A DNA stretch of 64,000 bases from Providencia burhodogranariea DSM 19968 (GTDB lineage: Bacteria; Pseudomonadota; Gammaproteobacteria; Enterobacterales; Enterobacteriaceae), in contig NZ_KB233223.1 in the NCBI RefSeq assembly GCF_000314855.2, positions 695,904-759,903 of the forward strand, written 5' to 3'. The stretch's first letter is position 1; every line of letters starts with the position of its first letter. The position numbers were made by a program, and so were the translations under genes. Below, in pieces: positions 52,101 to 62,574 of this stretch. A model generated the notes under the pieces. The model did no database searches and was not told the origin of the DNA. It saw nothing but the letters and a program-made list of their open reading frames with translations.

Positions 52101-52628
52101 AACCCGACCCCTCGTGGTCAGATGACAACTGTGGTAGGTTTAGTACTTTCATCCAAAGTCATTACAACAAAGCGTGGAAACCGAATTGGTATCTGTACGC
52201 TTGATGATCGTTCCGGTCGTCTGGATATTATGCTATTTTCAGATGCACTAGATAAATACCAGCATTTGCTGGAAAAAGACAGTATCCTGATTGCCACCGG
52301 TCAGGTCAGCTTTGATGATTTTAACGGCGGTAATAAAATGACAGTGCGTGAGTTAATGGATATTAGTGAAGCAAGGGAAAAATATGCACGAGGACTTGCA
52401 ATTTCACTGTCAGATAGACAAATTAACGATCAATTACTGAACCGACTTCGCAGCACTCTTGAACCCCATCGTTCAGGAACGATACCGGTTCATTTGTATT
52501 ATCAGAAGGAAGATGCCAGAGCCAAGCTTAAATTTGGCGTTGTTTGGCGTGTAACACCCGTTGATGCCCTTCTGAATTCTCTGCGAGCTCTGCTTGGTAA
52601 TGAGCAGGTAGAATTAGAATTTGACTAA
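49146..52628 (+). CDS. dnaE: DNA polymerase III alpha subunit
   Basis: Catalytic subunit of the replicative polymerase. It is 1160 residues, the E. coli length. Domain order is PHP ([16 protein letters not shown]), palm with catalytic D401 and D403 in MPDFDVDFC, thumb and fingers, tandem HhH, an OB fold (about 990-1080) and the C-terminal tau-binding region. The motif [16 protein letters not shown] binds the incoming nucleotide. It is followed by accA after 12 nt, as in E. coli. Confidence 0.98.
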   Translation: MAEPRFIHLRVHSDYSMIDGLAKTGPLVKKVAAMGMPAFAITDFTNLCGLVKFYGAAHGAGIKPIIGADFFVESEQLGDEIAHLTVLARNNEGYQNLTLLISEAYQKGYGAIGPTIQRDWLIKHKEGLILLSGGRQGDVGQFLLRGNQALVDECLRFYETHFPGCYYLELIRTGRPDEESYLHAAIELATLRGLPVVATNEVCFLETGDFDAHEIRVAIHDGFTLSDPKRPKKYSPQQYLRTEEEMCELFADIPEALENSVEIAKRCNVTIRLGEYFLPQFPTGDMKTEDFLVLRSKEGLEERLEFLFPDEKVRAEKRPEYDERLEIELNVINQMGFPGYFLIVMEFIQWSKDNGVPVGPGRGSGAGSLVAYALKITDLDPLEFDLLFERFLNPERVSMPDFDVDFCMEKRDQVIDHVAQMYGRDAVSQIITFGTMAAKAVIRDVGRVLGHPYGFVDRISKLVPPDPGMTLDKAFEAEPQLPEVYEADEEVKALIDMARKLEGVTRNAGKHAGGVVIAPTKITDFAPLYCDAEGKNPVTQFDKNDVEYAGLVKFDFLGLRTLTIINWALEMINARRSKKNLEPIDIATIPLQDTKSFDMLQRSETTAVFQLESRGMKDLIKRLRPDCFEDMIALVALFRPGPLQSGMVDNFIDRKHGREELSYPDVQWQHESLKPVLEPTYGIILYQEQVMQIAQVLAGYTLGGADMLRRAMGKKKPEEMAKQRSVFEEGSINNGVDGELSMKIFDLVEKFAGYGFNKSHSAAYALVSYQTLWLKAHYPAEFMAAVMTADMDNTEKVVGLVDECWRMGLKVLPPDINSGLYHFHVNDEGEIVYGIGAIKGVGEGPIEAIIEARQKGGIFKEIFDLCARVDIKKINRRVMEKLIMAGAFDHLGPHRAALMSSLEDALKAADQHAKAEAIGQSDMFGVLADAPEQVESSYASVPKWPEQVVLDGERETLGLYLTGHPITRYLSEIERYTNGLRLKDVNPTPRGQMTTVVGLVLSSKVITTKRGNRIGICTLDDRSGRLDIMLFSDALDKYQHLLEKDSILIATGQVSFDDFNGGNKMTVRELMDISEAREKYARGLAISLSDRQINDQLLNRLRSTLEPHRSGTIPVHLYYQKEDARAKLKFGVVWRVTPVDALLNSLRALLGNEQVELEFD

Positions 52629-52640
52629 AATAGGAATATT

Positions 52641-53600
52641 ATGAGTCTGGATTTTCTTGATTTTGAACAGCCAATTGCTGAATTGGAAGCGAAAATTGAT
52701 TCGCTGACTGCAGTTAGCCGTCAAGACAACAATTTAGAAGTCAACCTAGATGAAGAGGTTGCTCGTTTACGTGAAAAAAGTGTTGAACTGACGCGCAAAA
52801 TTTTCTCTGATCTGGGAGCTTGGCAAATTGCTAAACTCGCACGTCATCCACGCCGCCCTTATACACTAGACTATATCCCTCGTATATTTACTGATTTTCA
52901 GGAATTAGCGGGTGATCGTGCTTATGCCGATGATAAAGCGATAGTAGGCGGAATAGCCCGTTTAGATGGTCAACCCGTCATGATCATCGGTCACCAAAAA
53001 GGGCGTGAAACAAAAGAAAAAATCCGCCGTAATTTTGGTATGCCTGCACCTGAAGGTTACCGTAAAGCATTACGCTTGATGGAATTGGCAGAGCGCTTTA
53101 ACTTACCTATTATCACTTTCATTGATACTCCAGGTGCTTATCCTGGTGTTGGCGCTGAAGAGCGTGGCCAATCAGAAGCTATCGCTCGTAACTTGCGTGA
53201 AATGTCTCGTTTATCAGTACCTGTTATTTGTACTGTGATTGGTGAAGGTGGTTCAGGTGGTGCATTAGCGATTGGAGTGGGTGATAAAGTGAATATGCTG
53301 CAATACAGCACCTATTCTGTTATTTCTCCTGAAGGTTGTGCATCTATTTTGTGGAAAAGTGCTGATAAAGCGCCATTAGCCGCGGAAGCTATGGGGATCA
53401 CTGCGCCTCGTCTCAAAGAACTAAAATTAATTGATAATGTTGTTTCAGAGCCTTTAGGTGGTGCGCATCGTAATTATGATCAAATCGCCGAGTCTTTGAA
53501 AGCGCGTATCAAAGAAGATTTAGACGAATTGATAGAGCTTGATGATGAAGCACTGAAAAATCGTCGTTATCAACGATTAATGAGCTATGGTTATTGCTAA
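52641..53600 (+). CDS. accA: acetyl-CoA carboxylase carboxyltransferase subunit alpha
   Basis: With AccD forms the carboxyltransferase that makes malonyl-CoA for fatty-acid synthesis. It is 319 residues, the E. coli length. Crotonase-fold signatures include [39 protein letters not shown] and [16 protein letters not shown] strong terminator lies 25-60 nt downstream. In E. coli ldcC and yaeR follow; both are absent here and tilS comes next. Confidence 0.98.
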   Translation: MSLDFLDFEQPIAELEAKIDSLTAVSRQDNNLEVNLDEEVARLREKSVELTRKIFSDLGAWQIAKLARHPRRPYTLDYIPRIFTDFQELAGDRAYADDKAIVGGIARLDGQPVMIIGHQKGRETKEKIRRNFGMPAPEGYRKALRLMELAERFNLPIITFIDTPGAYPGVGAEERGQSEAIARNLREMSRLSVPVICTVIGEGGSGGALAIGVGDKVNMLQYSTYSVISPEGCASILWKSADKAPLAAEAMGITAPRLKELKLIDNVVSEPLGGAHRNYDQIAESLKARIKEDLDELIELDDEALKNRRYQRLMSYGYC

Positions 53601-53621
53601 TATTTAATCAATAATTCATTT

Positions 53622-53659
53622 AAAAACGGGAGTTTGGTTTTACCAGCTCCCGTTTTTTT
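53622..53659 (+). terminator. terminator after accA
   Basis: ACGGGAG / CTCCCGT stem (7 bp, extended by A-T pairs) with inner GGT / ACC pairing and seven T residues. It ends the long lpx-dnaE-accA transcript. Confidence 0.9.
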
Positions 53660-53814
53660 ATTATTCGTTATCATTGAGTTGTGTTATTTGACGACTTAAA
53701 ATAAATAATAATAAATGTCAATTATATTATCTTGGTACTGCCTGTTATTATTTCCAGCATCTTATGTGCTGGTTACGGTTACAAACATTAAAAACAGTGA
53801 AGAAGAGCAGACAA

Positions 53815-55167
53815 ATGGCTAAACAATCACAAGCTATTATTGAGCATATTCTCAGTAAAATTGGTTATTTTCAAAAAGTACTGATTGGATTCAGTGGTGG
53901 GGTTGATTCAACCGTATTGTTACATGCTCTTTATCAAATAAAAACGCACATACTTTCTTCGCTTGAAATTCGAGCTATCCATATCCATCATGGTTTAAAT
54001 AATAAAGCAGATGAGTGGGAAAGGCATTGCTATTCATTATGTGAGCAATGGAATATTCCCTTTATTTGCCAGCATGTTACGATTGATCCCACGAATGGTG
54101 GCATAGAAGCGGCGGCTAGAGAGGCTCGCTATCAGGCTTATCGCGATGAACTTGCTGATAATGAAATTATTTTGACTGCTCAGCACCTTGATGATCAAGC
54201 GGAAACTTTTATGTTGGCTTTAAAGCGTGGGAGTGGACCTGCGGGTTTATCATCCATGCCTGAATCAATGATATTTAATGCAACAGGTGGACAAACTTGG
54301 TTATTACGTCCGCTATTGGCGATATCCCGACATGATTTAGAAATTTATGCAGATGAAAATAAGTTGATATGGATAGAAGATGATAGCAACCAAGATGACC
54401 GCTATGATCGTAACTTCCTTCGCTTACATATAATGCCTTTATTTACACAGCGCTGGCCTCACTTTGCTGGTGCAATTTCGCGTAGTGCATCATTGTGTGC
54501 TGAGCAAGAATCCTTGCTTGATGAATTATTAAAAGAAGCCTTAGATGACATGATGGATTATCGAGGCGGATTGTTTATTGATGGCTTACAAGATTGCTCT
54601 AATGCTAAACGTAATGCATTACTTCGCCGATGGGTTGGTTTACATCGATTACCAATGCCGCCTTTTAATCAATTACAGAGAATTTGGCAAGAAGTTGCGC
54701 TTGCTCGCCAAGATGCAGAGCCTGTTTGCCAATTAGGTCATGTTGATATCCGACGATATCAAGGTGCATTATGGATTGTTCGACGAATTAAGAGCTTGCT
54801 TGGTCGGCAATTTACATGGCATTACCCACAACCGTTTATTCTACCTGAATCATTAGGTGTACTTGGTGTTATGGTTGATGAAGGGCAAATTCGTCCACCC
54901 TTATCGACAGAAAAAGTGACCGTTCGTTTTGGTCTGCAAGGTACGCTTAAAATTGTTGGGCGAATGCATTCAAGAAGTAGTAAGAAAATATGGCAAGAAT
55001 TAGGAATTTCACCTTGGATGCGAGAGAGAACACCGCTTATTTATTATGATGAAAAGCTAATTGCTGCTGTTGGTTGCTTTATCACGCCAGAAGGTATGGT
55101 GAATGAAGGGCAGTTTGGCATTGCTTTTGATTGGGTAAAATATGATGAATATCAAGGCGATGAATAG
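53815..55167 (+). CDS. tilS: tRNA(Ile)-lysidine synthase TilS
   Basis: ATP-dependent enzyme that converts the wobble cytidine of tRNA-Ile2 (CAU) to lysidine. It is 450 residues (E. coli 432). The PP-loop is FSGGVDSTVLLHAL, with HHGLNNKADEWE and AQHLDDQAETFMLAL near the active site, and the C-terminal TilS domains recognise tRNA. The ATG giving MAKQSQAIIEHIL was chosen because AGAAGAG lies upstream and the extra residues from an earlier ATG do not match the family. It converges on rof. Confidence 0.94.
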   Translation: MAKQSQAIIEHILSKIGYFQKVLIGFSGGVDSTVLLHALYQIKTHILSSLEIRAIHIHHGLNNKADEWERHCYSLCEQWNIPFICQHVTIDPTNGGIEAAAREARYQAYRDELADNEIILTAQHLDDQAETFMLALKRGSGPAGLSSMPESMIFNATGGQTWLLRPLLAISRHDLEIYADENKLIWIEDDSNQDDRYDRNFLRLHIMPLFTQRWPHFAGAISRSASLCAEQESLLDELLKEALDDMMDYRGGLFIDGLQDCSNAKRNALLRRWVGLHRLPMPPFNQLQRIWQEVALARQDAEPVCQLGHVDIRRYQGALWIVRRIKSLLGRQFTWHYPQPFILPESLGVLGVMVDEGQIRPPLSTEKVTVRFGLQGTLKIVGRMHSRSSKKIWQELGISPWMRERTPLIYYDEKLIAAVGCFITPEGMVNEGQFGIAFDWVKYDEYQGDE

Positions 55168-55178
55168 CTAAAATGAGA

Positions 55179-55212
55179 AGCCCCTTATGACTGTGACCGT
55201 TCATAAGGGGCT
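55179..55212. terminator. bidirectional hairpin between tilS and rof
   Basis: Perfect 12-bp stem AGCCCCTTATGA / TCATAAGGGGCT with a 10-nt loop between two convergent genes. T-runs are weak on both sides (TCTCATTTTAG on the minus strand). The placement suggests it ends both transcripts. Confidence 0.65.
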
Positions 55213-55238
55213 CAGAAGCGCTCAATATTATATGAGCT

Positions 55239-55502
55239 TTAGTGAGAGTTATCGACAACGATAGTGCCGATCTCTGGATGACTGAAGGTATTGATATAGT
55301 CCAGACGTAACTCTTTAGTTCCCTCATGAGTCTCTAAAATCAGATACTCAACTTTTTTACGCAAGAGTAAATCGCTGGCCTTCCCTTCAATGATTTCGCC
55401 GCCATGAAGTTTAATTTCAAGTTTCAACTGGCGCTGGCAAGCGATTTCAAGATATTCGTAATCATCACAATTGATAGGTTGATATTCAGTATCTGTAGAC
55501 AT
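55239..55502 (-). CDS. rof: Rho-binding antiterminator Rof
   Basis: Small protein (87 residues; E. coli 84) that inhibits Rho-dependent termination by binding Rho's primary RNA sites. It shares QPINCDDYEYLEIACQ at the N-terminus and SHPEIGTIVVD at the C-terminus with E. coli Rof. In E. coli yaeP precedes rof in the same operon; no yaeP reading frame is seen here. Confidence 0.93.
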   Translation of the reverse strand: MSTDTEYQPINCDDYEYLEIACQRQLKLEIKLHGGEIIEGKASDLLLRKKVEYLILETHEGTKELRLDYINTFSHPEIGTIVVDNSH

Positions 55503-55893
55503 ATTCCCTCACCACTATGTTAGTGGCGGTTATTGCCGCCTTGACTATTATTACCAAGCATCATGTGCTTAATAGCATAATAGCACAGTAATTTTAAGAA
55601 CAATAATGAGTGATAGATGAAAAAGATAATTCTTATTTGAAGAGTTTGATATAGATCTCTCCTTATCCTATTGGTGGCAATGGCGGATTTATCTCGATGA
55701 AAATAGAGTATCGATAAATTGGGGTAAGGATCGCCAACATTTATTTTCAATAGAGTTCACATAACTCGAAGTGTAATGACATATATAAGTAAAGTCTGAA
55801 ATACAATGACCAGAACATTTTTACTGTTGTAAGATGCTATGATGTAAAGGCAGACTAAAAATATAAGAATTGAATACTTAGGAGATAAAGGTA
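55503..55893. other. divergent intergenic region between rof and nlpE
   Basis: 390 bases with no credible gene. It should hold the promoters of rof (minus) and nlpE (plus). The nlpE ribosome-binding site is AGGAGATAAAGG, and a Cpx-controlled promoter might be expected for NlpE biology, but no CpxR GTAAA-N5-GTAAA pair is clear. Confidence 0.4.
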
Positions 55894-56550
55894 ATGAAAA
55901 AATCACTATTTTTAGCATTAATAGCGACGGGTGTTATCACCTTAGTCGGCTGTCAAACAGCGGCCAAACAACCTAATGTGACTTATATTGATAGAGCTTA
56001 TACTGGTATTTTACCTTGTGCCGATTGTTCCGGAATTGAAGCAACATTAATGGTGAATCAAGATGGTACTTATGTTGAGCAACTGGTTTATTTAGGCACT
56101 CGAGATGGTGATCAATCATTTTATGAAACGGGATCATGGGCTAAAGACGGTGATAAGCTTCGCATGACAAATGCAAATGGTGAACGAACTTATTTCTCAC
56201 AATCAGCAGATGATAAGTCCATGACGCTACTTGACCAGGATGGTAATAAGATTGAGACACAGTTGAATTACACATTAAATCAAGTTGCAGCAAGTAAAAA
56301 AGTGGGTGAATACCGTTATATGGCCGATGCAGCAGTATTTACTGAATGTAAAACTGGCCGCACCTATGCTGCTTCAGGATTGGAGCTAGAAAAAGGCTAT
56401 AGTGCTACAGGCGTTACAGGGGGAACTCCTGTTTATGCTGAAATTGAAGGCTATTATACTATTCGCCCTTCTATGGAAGATGGTCAATTCGATCCCGCTT
56501 TAGTTCAGACAGGAAATATCATGTTTGATAAATCGAGCTCTTGTAAATAG
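55894..56550 (+). CDS. nlpE: envelope stress lipoprotein NlpE
   Basis: Outer-membrane lipoprotein (CutF) that activates the Cpx response on surface contact or lipoprotein trafficking faults and senses periplasmic redox state. It is 218 residues (E. coli 236). Lipobox LVGC at the N-terminus; the N-terminal domain keeps the CADC disulfide motif (GILPCADCSGIEATL). The C-terminal domain keeps the second cysteine pair (FTECKTG and SSSCK), which DsbA oxidises in E. coli. It lies beside rof, as in E. coli. Confidence 0.93.
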   Translation: MKKSLFLALIATGVITLVGCQTAAKQPNVTYIDRAYTGILPCADCSGIEATLMVNQDGTYVEQLVYLGTRDGDQSFYETGSWAKDGDKLRMTNANGERTYFSQSADDKSMTLLDQDGNKIETQLNYTLNQVAASKKVGEYRYMADAAVFTECKTGRTYAASGLELEKGYSATGVTGGTPVYAEIEGYYTIRPSMEDGQFDPALVQTGNIMFDKSSSCK

Positions 56551-56580
56551 CACTAATAATCCAAGATCCCGCTAATTTTT

Positions 56581-56608
56581 AAAGGCCCAATGTTTATTGG
56601 GCCTTTTG
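56581..56608 (+). terminator. terminator after nlpE
   Basis: Perfect 11-bp stem AAAGGCCCAAT / ATTGGGCCTTT with a 4-nt loop, its 3' arm ending in the T-run. Confidence 0.93.
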
Positions 56609-56615
56609 CTTATCT

Positions 56616-56922
56616 ATACCCGTGATACCTCGAGTTTACTAAAACATTTAATTTTGCACCTAATCCTACTCATTTTTAATGTCGTATGATTTTTTTTGAC
56701 GCAAATTATTTGTATATCTGTGAAGGGAGTCATGACGGTTGGTCAATAAGAGACAATTCCCGATGACAATGAAATACCAAAAGTAAGTGAAAGTACGTAT
56801 AATTAATTCAAGCATAAATAATCAGTACTTTTAGCGTATTGATTATGTAAAACAATAAGCCAGCAATATTTTATGAACTTAAATGGGTAATTAAAAATAA
56901 TAGAGTGAATCAAGGATAAACA
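56616..56922 (+). promoter_or_regulatory. control region of the chb operon
   Basis: A TATACCCGTGATACCTCGAG segment near 56.62 kb looks like a fragment of the dispersed repeat. TGTGA-N6-TCATG at 56719-56734 is a plausible CRP site (nine of ten consensus bases allowing TCATG for TCACA is not reached; left half is perfect). TATAAT at 56798-56803 is a likely -10, with a poor -35, which would place the CRP site near -83. The operon in E. coli is controlled by CRP, NagC and ChbR; I could not identify NagC or ChbR sites. Confidence 0.45.
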
Positions 56923-57243
56923 ATGAAGAGGAAAAATATTTACTTATTCTGCTCCGCAGGAATGTCTACCTCACTTTTAGTCAACAAAATGAGGACTCAG
57001 GCGGAAAAATACGATGTTCCAGTCAATATAGAGGCTTTTCCAGAAAGTTTAGCAGTTGAAAAGGGCATCGATGCCGACGTTGTGTTACTCGGACCACAAA
57101 TTGCTTGGATGTTATCTGATATTCAAAAGTTATTACCGCACAAACCCGTTGAAGTCATTGATTCACTTTTGTACGGTAAAGTTGACGGGCTCGGTGTATT
57201 AAAAGCCGCAATTGCAATAATAAAAAATAGAACAACAGATTGA
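56923..57243 (+). CDS. chbB: PTS N,N'-diacetylchitobiose-specific IIB component
   Basis: Phosphocarrier of the chitobiose PTS. It is 106 residues, the E. coli length. The phosphorylated cysteine is C10 in [13 protein letters not shown]. It receives phosphate from ChbA and passes it to sugar bound by ChbC. Most of the sequence matches E. coli ChbB ([36 protein letters not shown]). It is first in the operon but separated from chbC by an unusually long 248-bp spacer. Confidence 0.97.
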   Translation: MKRKNIYLFCSAGMSTSLLVNKMRTQAEKYDVPVNIEAFPESLAVEKGIDADVVLLGPQIAWMLSDIQKLLPHKPVEVIDSLLYGKVDGLGVLKAAIAIIKNRTTD

Positions 57244-57491
57244 TTCTAGGTGTTATTGATTTTTGAAGGTCTATTTTTATTCGTTGTTTGGATTAGTTTT
57301 AATATTTTTCATCACCTAAATACGTTACATCATTCTATTACTGTTATTTCAATTAATTAGTGCAGTAAAAATAAACAGTAAAGTTTAATTGTTCCTAGAA
57401 AGCGATTTATTAACATAACTAAATAATCAAGTTATCACTATGGTGATAGTTACTAGGAAATGAAATACACCCAAACACAGAGGTTTTTTTT
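57244..57491 (+). other. long chbB-chbC spacer
   Basis: 248 noncoding bases inside the operon. A TATCAC / GTGATA inverted repeat with a TATG loop (57433-57448) lies 44 nt before chbC, flanked by short arms. In E. coli and Salmonella the chbB-chbC spacer is the target that traps the sRNA ChiX; no convincing ChiX-complementary stretch was found here. Confidence 0.45.
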
Positions 57492-58850
57492 ATGAATCTT
57501 ACAATCAATTCCCTTGAAAAGGTACTTCTCCTTTTCGCTATTAGATTGGGAAATCAGCCACATGTTAATGCGATAAAAAATGGCTTTATTCGTATCATGC
57601 CTTTGACTTTAGTTGGTGCGATGTTTGTTCTTATTAATAACGTTTTTCTGAGTTTTGATACAGGATCATTTTTTTATTCGATGGGCGTCCGGTTAGAACC
57701 AACAACAATAGAAACTTTAAAAGGATTTAAAGTGATCGGGGGAAATGTTTATAACGGAACCCTCGGTATCATGTCATTAATGACGCCATTTTTTATTGCA
57801 ATGGCGTTAGCAGAAGAACGAAAAGTTGATCCACTTGCCGCTGGTTTGTTAGCCATTGCTTCTTTTATGACGGTTACACCTTATGAAGTAAATGGTGCCT
57901 ATGCAGTTGGCGCAAATTGGCTCGGTGGCGCTAATATTATTTCAGGGATTATACTGGGGTTGGTGGTCGCAGAAATATTTGCTTTTATTGTTCGTCGTCA
58001 CTGGGTTATTAAATTACCTGATAGTGTGCCGCCTTCAGTTTCGCGCTCGTTCTCCGCATTAATTCCTGGCTTTATTATTCTATCAATTATGGGGATCATT
58101 TCGTGGGGACTAAGTGGGGTAAGCACTAATTTCCATCAGATAATCATGGATTCTGTTTCAGCTCCTCTAGCATCAATGGGGAATATCGTTGGTTGGGCAT
58201 ACGTCATATTTACATCGTTACTGTGGTTTTTTGGTATTCACGGTTCATTAGCATTAACAGCACTTGATAGCGGAATTATGACACCGTGGGCATTAGAAAA
58301 TGTGTCATTGTTTACACAATATGGTTCGGTAGATGCGGCAATCGCAGCAGGCAAATCATTCCATATGTGGGCTAAACCGATGTTGGATTCTTATGTATTC
58401 TTAGGTGGAACAGGCGCTACACTAGGCTTAATCATTGCTATTTTTATTGCATCACGCCGTGCTGATCATCGGCAAGTCGCTAAACTGGCGTTACCTGCAA
58501 GTATTTTCCAAATTAATGAACCAATTATTTTTGGATTGCCGATTATCATGAATCCAGTCATGTTTATTCCATTTATTCTTATTCAGCCCTTATTGGCAGG
58601 GATTATGGTTGCAGCTTATTACCTCGGTATTATCCCACCCGTGACGAATATTGCACCGTGGACAATGCCTACAGGATTAGGAGCATTCTTTAATACGAAC
58701 GGGAGTATTGCTGCATTATTACTCGCCTTGTTTAACCTTGGGGTTTCTGTATTGGTTTACTTACCTTTTGTTGTCATTTCGAATAAAGCACAAAGCATAA
58801 TTGATGAAAATGAAAGTGAAGAAGATATTGCGAATGCACTGAAGTTTTAA
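57492..58850 (+). CDS. chbC: PTS N,N'-diacetylchitobiose-specific IIC component
   Basis: Inner-membrane permease of the lactose/cellobiose-family PTS. It is 452 residues, the E. coli length, with about ten hydrophobic segments. The conserved substrate-binding motifs [16 protein letters not shown] and [16 protein letters not shown] (with the glutamate implicated in sugar binding) are intact. AGAGG lies just before the ATG. It is followed by chbA after 45 nt. Confidence 0.97.
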   Translation: MNLTINSLEKVLLLFAIRLGNQPHVNAIKNGFIRIMPLTLVGAMFVLINNVFLSFDTGSFFYSMGVRLEPTTIETLKGFKVIGGNVYNGTLGIMSLMTPFFIAMALAEERKVDPLAAGLLAIASFMTVTPYEVNGAYAVGANWLGGANIISGIILGLVVAEIFAFIVRRHWVIKLPDSVPPSVSRSFSALIPGFIILSIMGIISWGLSGVSTNFHQIIMDSVSAPLASMGNIVGWAYVIFTSLLWFFGIHGSLALTALDSGIMTPWALENVSLFTQYGSVDAAIAAGKSFHMWAKPMLDSYVFLGGTGATLGLIIAIFIASRRADHRQVAKLALPASIFQINEPIIFGLPIIMNPVMFIPFILIQPLLAGIMVAAYYLGIIPPVTNIAPWTMPTGLGAFFNTNGSIAALLLALFNLGVSVLVYLPFVVISNKAQSIIDENESEEDIANALKF

Positions 58851-58895
58851 TAACTGAGGGGAAATTTACGCCTCTCTTAAGGTAGGGATAAAAAG

Positions 58896-59237
58896 ATGTT
58901 TGAACTCGATGATATTCAAGAAAATGCTGAGAATGAACTAGAAGAAGTTGTCATGGGGCTGATTATTAATGCGGGTCAAGCGAGGAGTTTAGCTTACACG
59001 GCATTAAAAAAAGCTAAAGAAAGCGACTTTGATAATGCTAAAAGCTTAATGGAACAATCTCACTTGGCTCTCAATGAAGCACATAAAGTGCAAACAAAAT
59101 TAATTGAAAGCGATATGGGGAAAGGACGGATCAAAGTGAGCTTAGTTCTTGTTCATGCTCAAGATCACTTAATGAATGCGATGCTAGCTCGTGAATTAAT
59201 TATTGAATTAATTGAACTTCATAAAAAGCTAGAGTAA
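58896..59237 (+). CDS. chbA: PTS N,N'-diacetylchitobiose-specific IIA component
   Basis: Trimeric all-helical phosphocarrier. It is 113 residues (E. coli 116). The phosphorylated histidine is H87 in [15 protein letters not shown], corresponding to E. coli H89. It passes phosphate from HPr to ChbB. It is 13 nt upstream of chbR. Confidence 0.96.
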   Translation: MFELDDIQENAENELEEVVMGLIINAGQARSLAYTALKKAKESDFDNAKSLMEQSHLALNEAHKVQTKLIESDMGKGRIKVSLVLVHAQDHLMNAMLARELIIELIELHKKLE

Positions 59238-59250
59238 TCAAAAGGGGATT

Positions 59251-60117
59251 ATGATGCAGATACTAACTAATAAAATTGACACTAATGCGAATATTAAATT
59301 AGTTCAAGAAAATGAACTTTTTAATAATAAAAATTTTCACGTCTTTATTTATAATAAAGTTGAAAGTGCATGTGGACTGCATCAACATGATTATTATGAA
59401 TATATGGTTGTTTTAACTGGTCGTTGTTATCAAATTATTAATGGAAAGCGTATTTTATTAGAACGAGGTGACTTTGTCTTTTTACCAATAGGTTCGAATC
59501 ACGAAAGCTCCTATGATTTTGGATCGACTAGAATATTTAATGTAGGTATCAGTAAATCATTTTTTGATAAACACTATTTATCGTTATTACCTAATTGTTT
59601 TGTTTCTTCTCAAGAGTACCAATTAAAAAATGAGTTTATGGCTTATATTGAGTCGGTTATTTCATCACTTAATTTTCGTGACAATGAATTTAATGAGTTT
59701 ATTGAATTAGTAACATTTAATGTAGTGAATAGAATACGGCACTTTCGTGAAAAAAAATTACAAGATGAAGCGCCATCATGGCTTAAGTTAACCTTAAGTG
59801 AGATGCATGATATCGCAATGTTCAGTGAAAGTGCATTACCAAATATGATCAAAATTGCCGGTAAATCTCAAGAGTATTTGACTAGAGCGACTAAGCGTTA
59901 TTACAGCAAAACACCAATGCAAATTATTAATGATATTCGAGTTAATTTTGCAAAAAAACAATTAGAAATAACAAATTATTCCATTACTAACATTGCGTTA
60001 GAATCTGGATATAGCAGCCCAAGTTTATTTGTTAAAAAATTTAAGGAGTCAACATCTTTAACACCAAGTGATTATAGAAAAAATCTATGTAGTATTGAGC
60101 AGAGGGTGGTTGATTGA
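59251..60117 (+). CDS. chbR: AraC-family chitobiose operon regulator ChbR
   Basis: Dual regulator that represses chb without inducer and activates it with the monoacetylated product made by ChbG. It is 288 residues (E. coli 280). The N-terminal cupin holds [17 protein letters not shown] and [10 protein letters not shown], and the C-terminal double helix-turn-helix ends in [23 protein letters not shown]. Two adjacent ATG codons follow AAAGGGG; the first gives the MMQ start found in E. coli. It lies inside the operon between chbA and chbF. Confidence 0.95.
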   Translation: MMQILTNKIDTNANIKLVQENELFNNKNFHVFIYNKVESACGLHQHDYYEYMVVLTGRCYQIINGKRILLERGDFVFLPIGSNHESSYDFGSTRIFNVGISKSFFDKHYLSLLPNCFVSSQEYQLKNEFMAYIESVISSLNFRDNEFNEFIELVTFNVVNRIRHFREKKLQDEAPSWLKLTLSEMHDIAMFSESALPNMIKIAGKSQEYLTRATKRYYSKTPMQIINDIRVNFAKKQLEITNYSITNIALESGYSSPSLFVKKFKESTSLTPSDYRKNLCSIEQRVVD

Positions 60118-60308
60118 TTTGAACCGTTTAATATTATGTTCTTATATTAAAAATATAATGCGGGATCCATGATATTCCAAGTCGCCAATAAGTAAGGATA
60201 TAGGCATAGTCATCTATCTGAGTCATACAGTGTAATCAATACTTCCCGAATAGCATCGCTTTTTTCCTCGCTATATTTTGAATTATTTTGGATATATATG
60301 AGAGTAAT
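60118..60308. other. chbR-chbF spacer with possible repeat fragment
   Basis: 190 noncoding bases. GGGATCCATGATATTCCAAG near 60.16 kb and a TACTTCCCG-like end near 60.25 kb resemble a degenerate member of the dispersed repeat, inserted within the operon. The sequence would be transcribed as part of the chb mRNA. Confidence 0.35.
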
Positions 60309-61661
60309 ATGACAAATAAATTAAAGATTGTAACCATAGGTGGTGGAAGTAGTTATACACCAGAGTTATTAGAAGGTTTTATTAAGCGTTATAATGAACT
60401 TCCTATTACGGAATTATGGCTTGTTGATATTGAAGAAGGAAAAGAAAAATTAGATATTATTTTTGCTCTTTGTGAACGAATGATCAAGCATGCAGGTGTT
60501 CCATTAAAAGTATATAAAACGCTAGATCGCAAAAAAGCATTGAAAGATGCTGATTTCATCACAACCCAACTTAGAGTTGGGCAGTTAAAAGCACGTGAAA
60601 TTGATGAATCTATTCCTTTAAAACATGGTTATTTAGGGCAAGAAACCAATGGTGCTGGTGGACTTTTTAAAGGGCTACGAACGATCCCTGTGATATTTGA
60701 TATCATCAAAGACGTTGAAGAACTTTGCCCTAATGCATGGGTTATTAATTTTACTAACCCTGCTGGAATGGTAACGGAAGCTGTTTATCGACATACTAAA
60801 TTTAAACGTTTTATTGGGGTATGCAATATTCCGGTCGGTATGAAAATGTTTATTACTGATGTTCTTAAGTTATCTGATAAGGATCAACTATCGATTGATT
60901 TATTCGGTTTAAACCATATGGTTTTTATCAAGGATGTTATCATTAATGGAAAATCACGTTTTAATGAGCTGTTAGATGGGGTTGCATCCGGTACTTTAAG
61001 TGCAAATTCGGTCAAAAATATTACAGATTTGGCATTTAATGAAGGGCTAATTCGTTCATTAAATTTAATACCCTGCTCATATTTACTGTATTACTTTAAA
61101 TCTAAAGAGATGTTAGCAATTGAACTGGCTGAATACTATAAAGGTGGAGCAAGAGCACAAATAGTTCAACGAATTGAACAGCAATTATTTGAGCTTTATA
61201 AGGATCCATTATTAGATGTTAAGCCGAAAGAATTAGAGTTACGCGGTGGAGCTTATTATTCAGATGCGGCTTGTGAGGTAATTAATGCAATTTATAATGA
61301 TAAAAATACTGAGCATTATGTGAATATTCCGCATCAAGGCCATATCGATAATATACCATCTGATTGGACCGTTGAAATGACATGTACACTAGGGCGAAAT
61401 GGCGCAATACCACACTCTAGAGTCACACATTTCGATGATAAAGTGCTCGGGCTTATTTATACGCTAAAAGGTTTTGAAATTGCGACAAGTCGTGCTGCAA
61501 TCAATGGCGATTTCAATGATGTTCTATTAGCAATGAACCTCAATCCTTTAATTTACTCAGATAAAGATGCTTATTTATTATCTAAAGAGCTATTAATCGC
61601 ACATAAAATACATCTTCCCCAATTTGAGAAGGCAATAAAACAACTTGAGCAGGAACCATAA
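60309..61661 (+). CDS. chbF: 6-phospho-chitobiase / monoacetylchitobiose-6-phosphate hydrolase ChbF
   Basis: GH4 glycosidase that uses NAD and a divalent metal in a redox-elimination mechanism to split chitobiose 6-phosphate after deacetylation. It is 450 residues, the E. coli length. The NAD site is VTIGGGSSYTPELLEG, the phosphate/sugar site includes QLRVGQLKAREIDE and GQETNGAGG, and the metal ligands lie in GVCNIP (Cys) and FGLNHMVF (His). The ATG giving MTNKLKIVTIGG was chosen over a TTG seven codons upstream. Confidence 0.97.
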   Translation: MTNKLKIVTIGGGSSYTPELLEGFIKRYNELPITELWLVDIEEGKEKLDIIFALCERMIKHAGVPLKVYKTLDRKKALKDADFITTQLRVGQLKAREIDESIPLKHGYLGQETNGAGGLFKGLRTIPVIFDIIKDVEELCPNAWVINFTNPAGMVTEAVYRHTKFKRFIGVCNIPVGMKMFITDVLKLSDKDQLSIDLFGLNHMVFIKDVIINGKSRFNELLDGVASGTLSANSVKNITDLAFNEGLIRSLNLIPCSYLLYYFKSKEMLAIELAEYYKGGARAQIVQRIEQQLFELYKDPLLDVKPKELELRGGAYYSDAACEVINAIYNDKNTEHYVNIPHQGHIDNIPSDWTVEMTCTLGRNGAIPHSRVTHFDDKVLGLIYTLKGFEIATSRAAINGDFNDVLLAMNLNPLIYSDKDAYLLSKELLIAHKIHLPQFEKAIKQLEQEP

Positions 61662-61715
61662 TGTTCATTTTGGGTGGTGAAGATTAATGTTTGTATTAAA
61701 AAAAGGGGGGATATA

Positions 61716-62480
61716 ATGTCATCTTTGCTGATTGTGAATGCCGATGATTTTGGGCTATGTCAGGCTGTTAATTATGGCATCATTGAATCACATCGAAATG
61801 GTATTGTGAATTCGACAAGTGCAATGATGAATATGCCAGGAATATATCATGCAGCTAAATTAAGCCATGAATATCCTAGCTTAGCGGTAGGTATGCATTT
61901 TGTTTTAACTGCCGGTATGCCTTTTTCTAACATACCATCTCTGACTCATAATGGTATTTTAGGTAAGTGGTTATGGGAAATCGACTCAAACGACTTACCC
62001 TTAGATGAAATAGCGCAAGAATTGCGTCGGCAGTACGAGCATTTCATTACGGTTTTTGGCTATGAGCCAAGCCATATTGATAGTCATCACCATGTTCATA
62101 TGATGACGAGTATTTTTCCTATTGTAGTTAACTTTGCTCAAGAAAAAGGTATTGCCTTAAGAGTTGATCGTCAATTAGCTAAAACGTGGCCGCCGATATT
62201 TGATCCTGTTACCAGTACCGACTATTTCAGTCGTGATTTTTATGGTGATGAAGTCACTGAATCACTTTTTTTAAATATATTAAATGATTCGATTACTCGA
62301 GGCGATCAATCAATCGAAATCATGAGTCATCCTGCTTTTATTGATAATGCATTGCTGAAAAGTAATTATACCTATCAACGGCTAACTGAGCTTGATGTGC
62401 TAACATCAACAACCTTAAAAGCGCAAGTTTTGGATCGTGGTTTTAAATTAGGTTCGTATTTAGATCTTTACGATAAATAA
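61716..62480 (+). CDS. chbG: chitooligosaccharide deacetylase ChbG
   Basis: YdjC-family metal-dependent deacetylase that removes one acetyl group from chitobiose 6-phosphate, producing the ChbR inducer and ChbF substrate. It is 254 residues (E. coli 249). Metal and catalytic residues are visible in NADDFGL and [10 protein letters not shown], with a late [10 protein letters not shown] motif. The ATG 5 nt after a run of six G residues was chosen over an ATG 14 codons upstream, since it gives the E. coli-like start. It is the last gene of the operon. Confidence 0.95.
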   Translation: MSSLLIVNADDFGLCQAVNYGIIESHRNGIVNSTSAMMNMPGIYHAAKLSHEYPSLAVGMHFVLTAGMPFSNIPSLTHNGILGKWLWEIDSNDLPLDEIAQELRRQYEHFITVFGYEPSHIDSHHHVHMMTSIFPIVVNFAQEKGIALRVDRQLAKTWPPIFDPVTSTDYFSRDFYGDEVTESLFLNILNDSITRGDQSIEIMSHPAFIDNALLKSNYTYQRLTELDVLTSTTLKAQVLDRGFKLGSYLDLYDK

Positions 62481-62574
62481 ACTTTAAATTCAATCGGTGA
62501 TATAAATTAGATTACATCGACGATGTAATGTAATAATGCATATCAACGGTAAATTAATAATAATACGATTTTTA

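Noticed and set aside
55520-55750. 76-codon minus-strand frame upstream of rof, considered as yaeP
   Set aside because: The translation bears no resemblance to E. coli YaeP and has an improbable composition.
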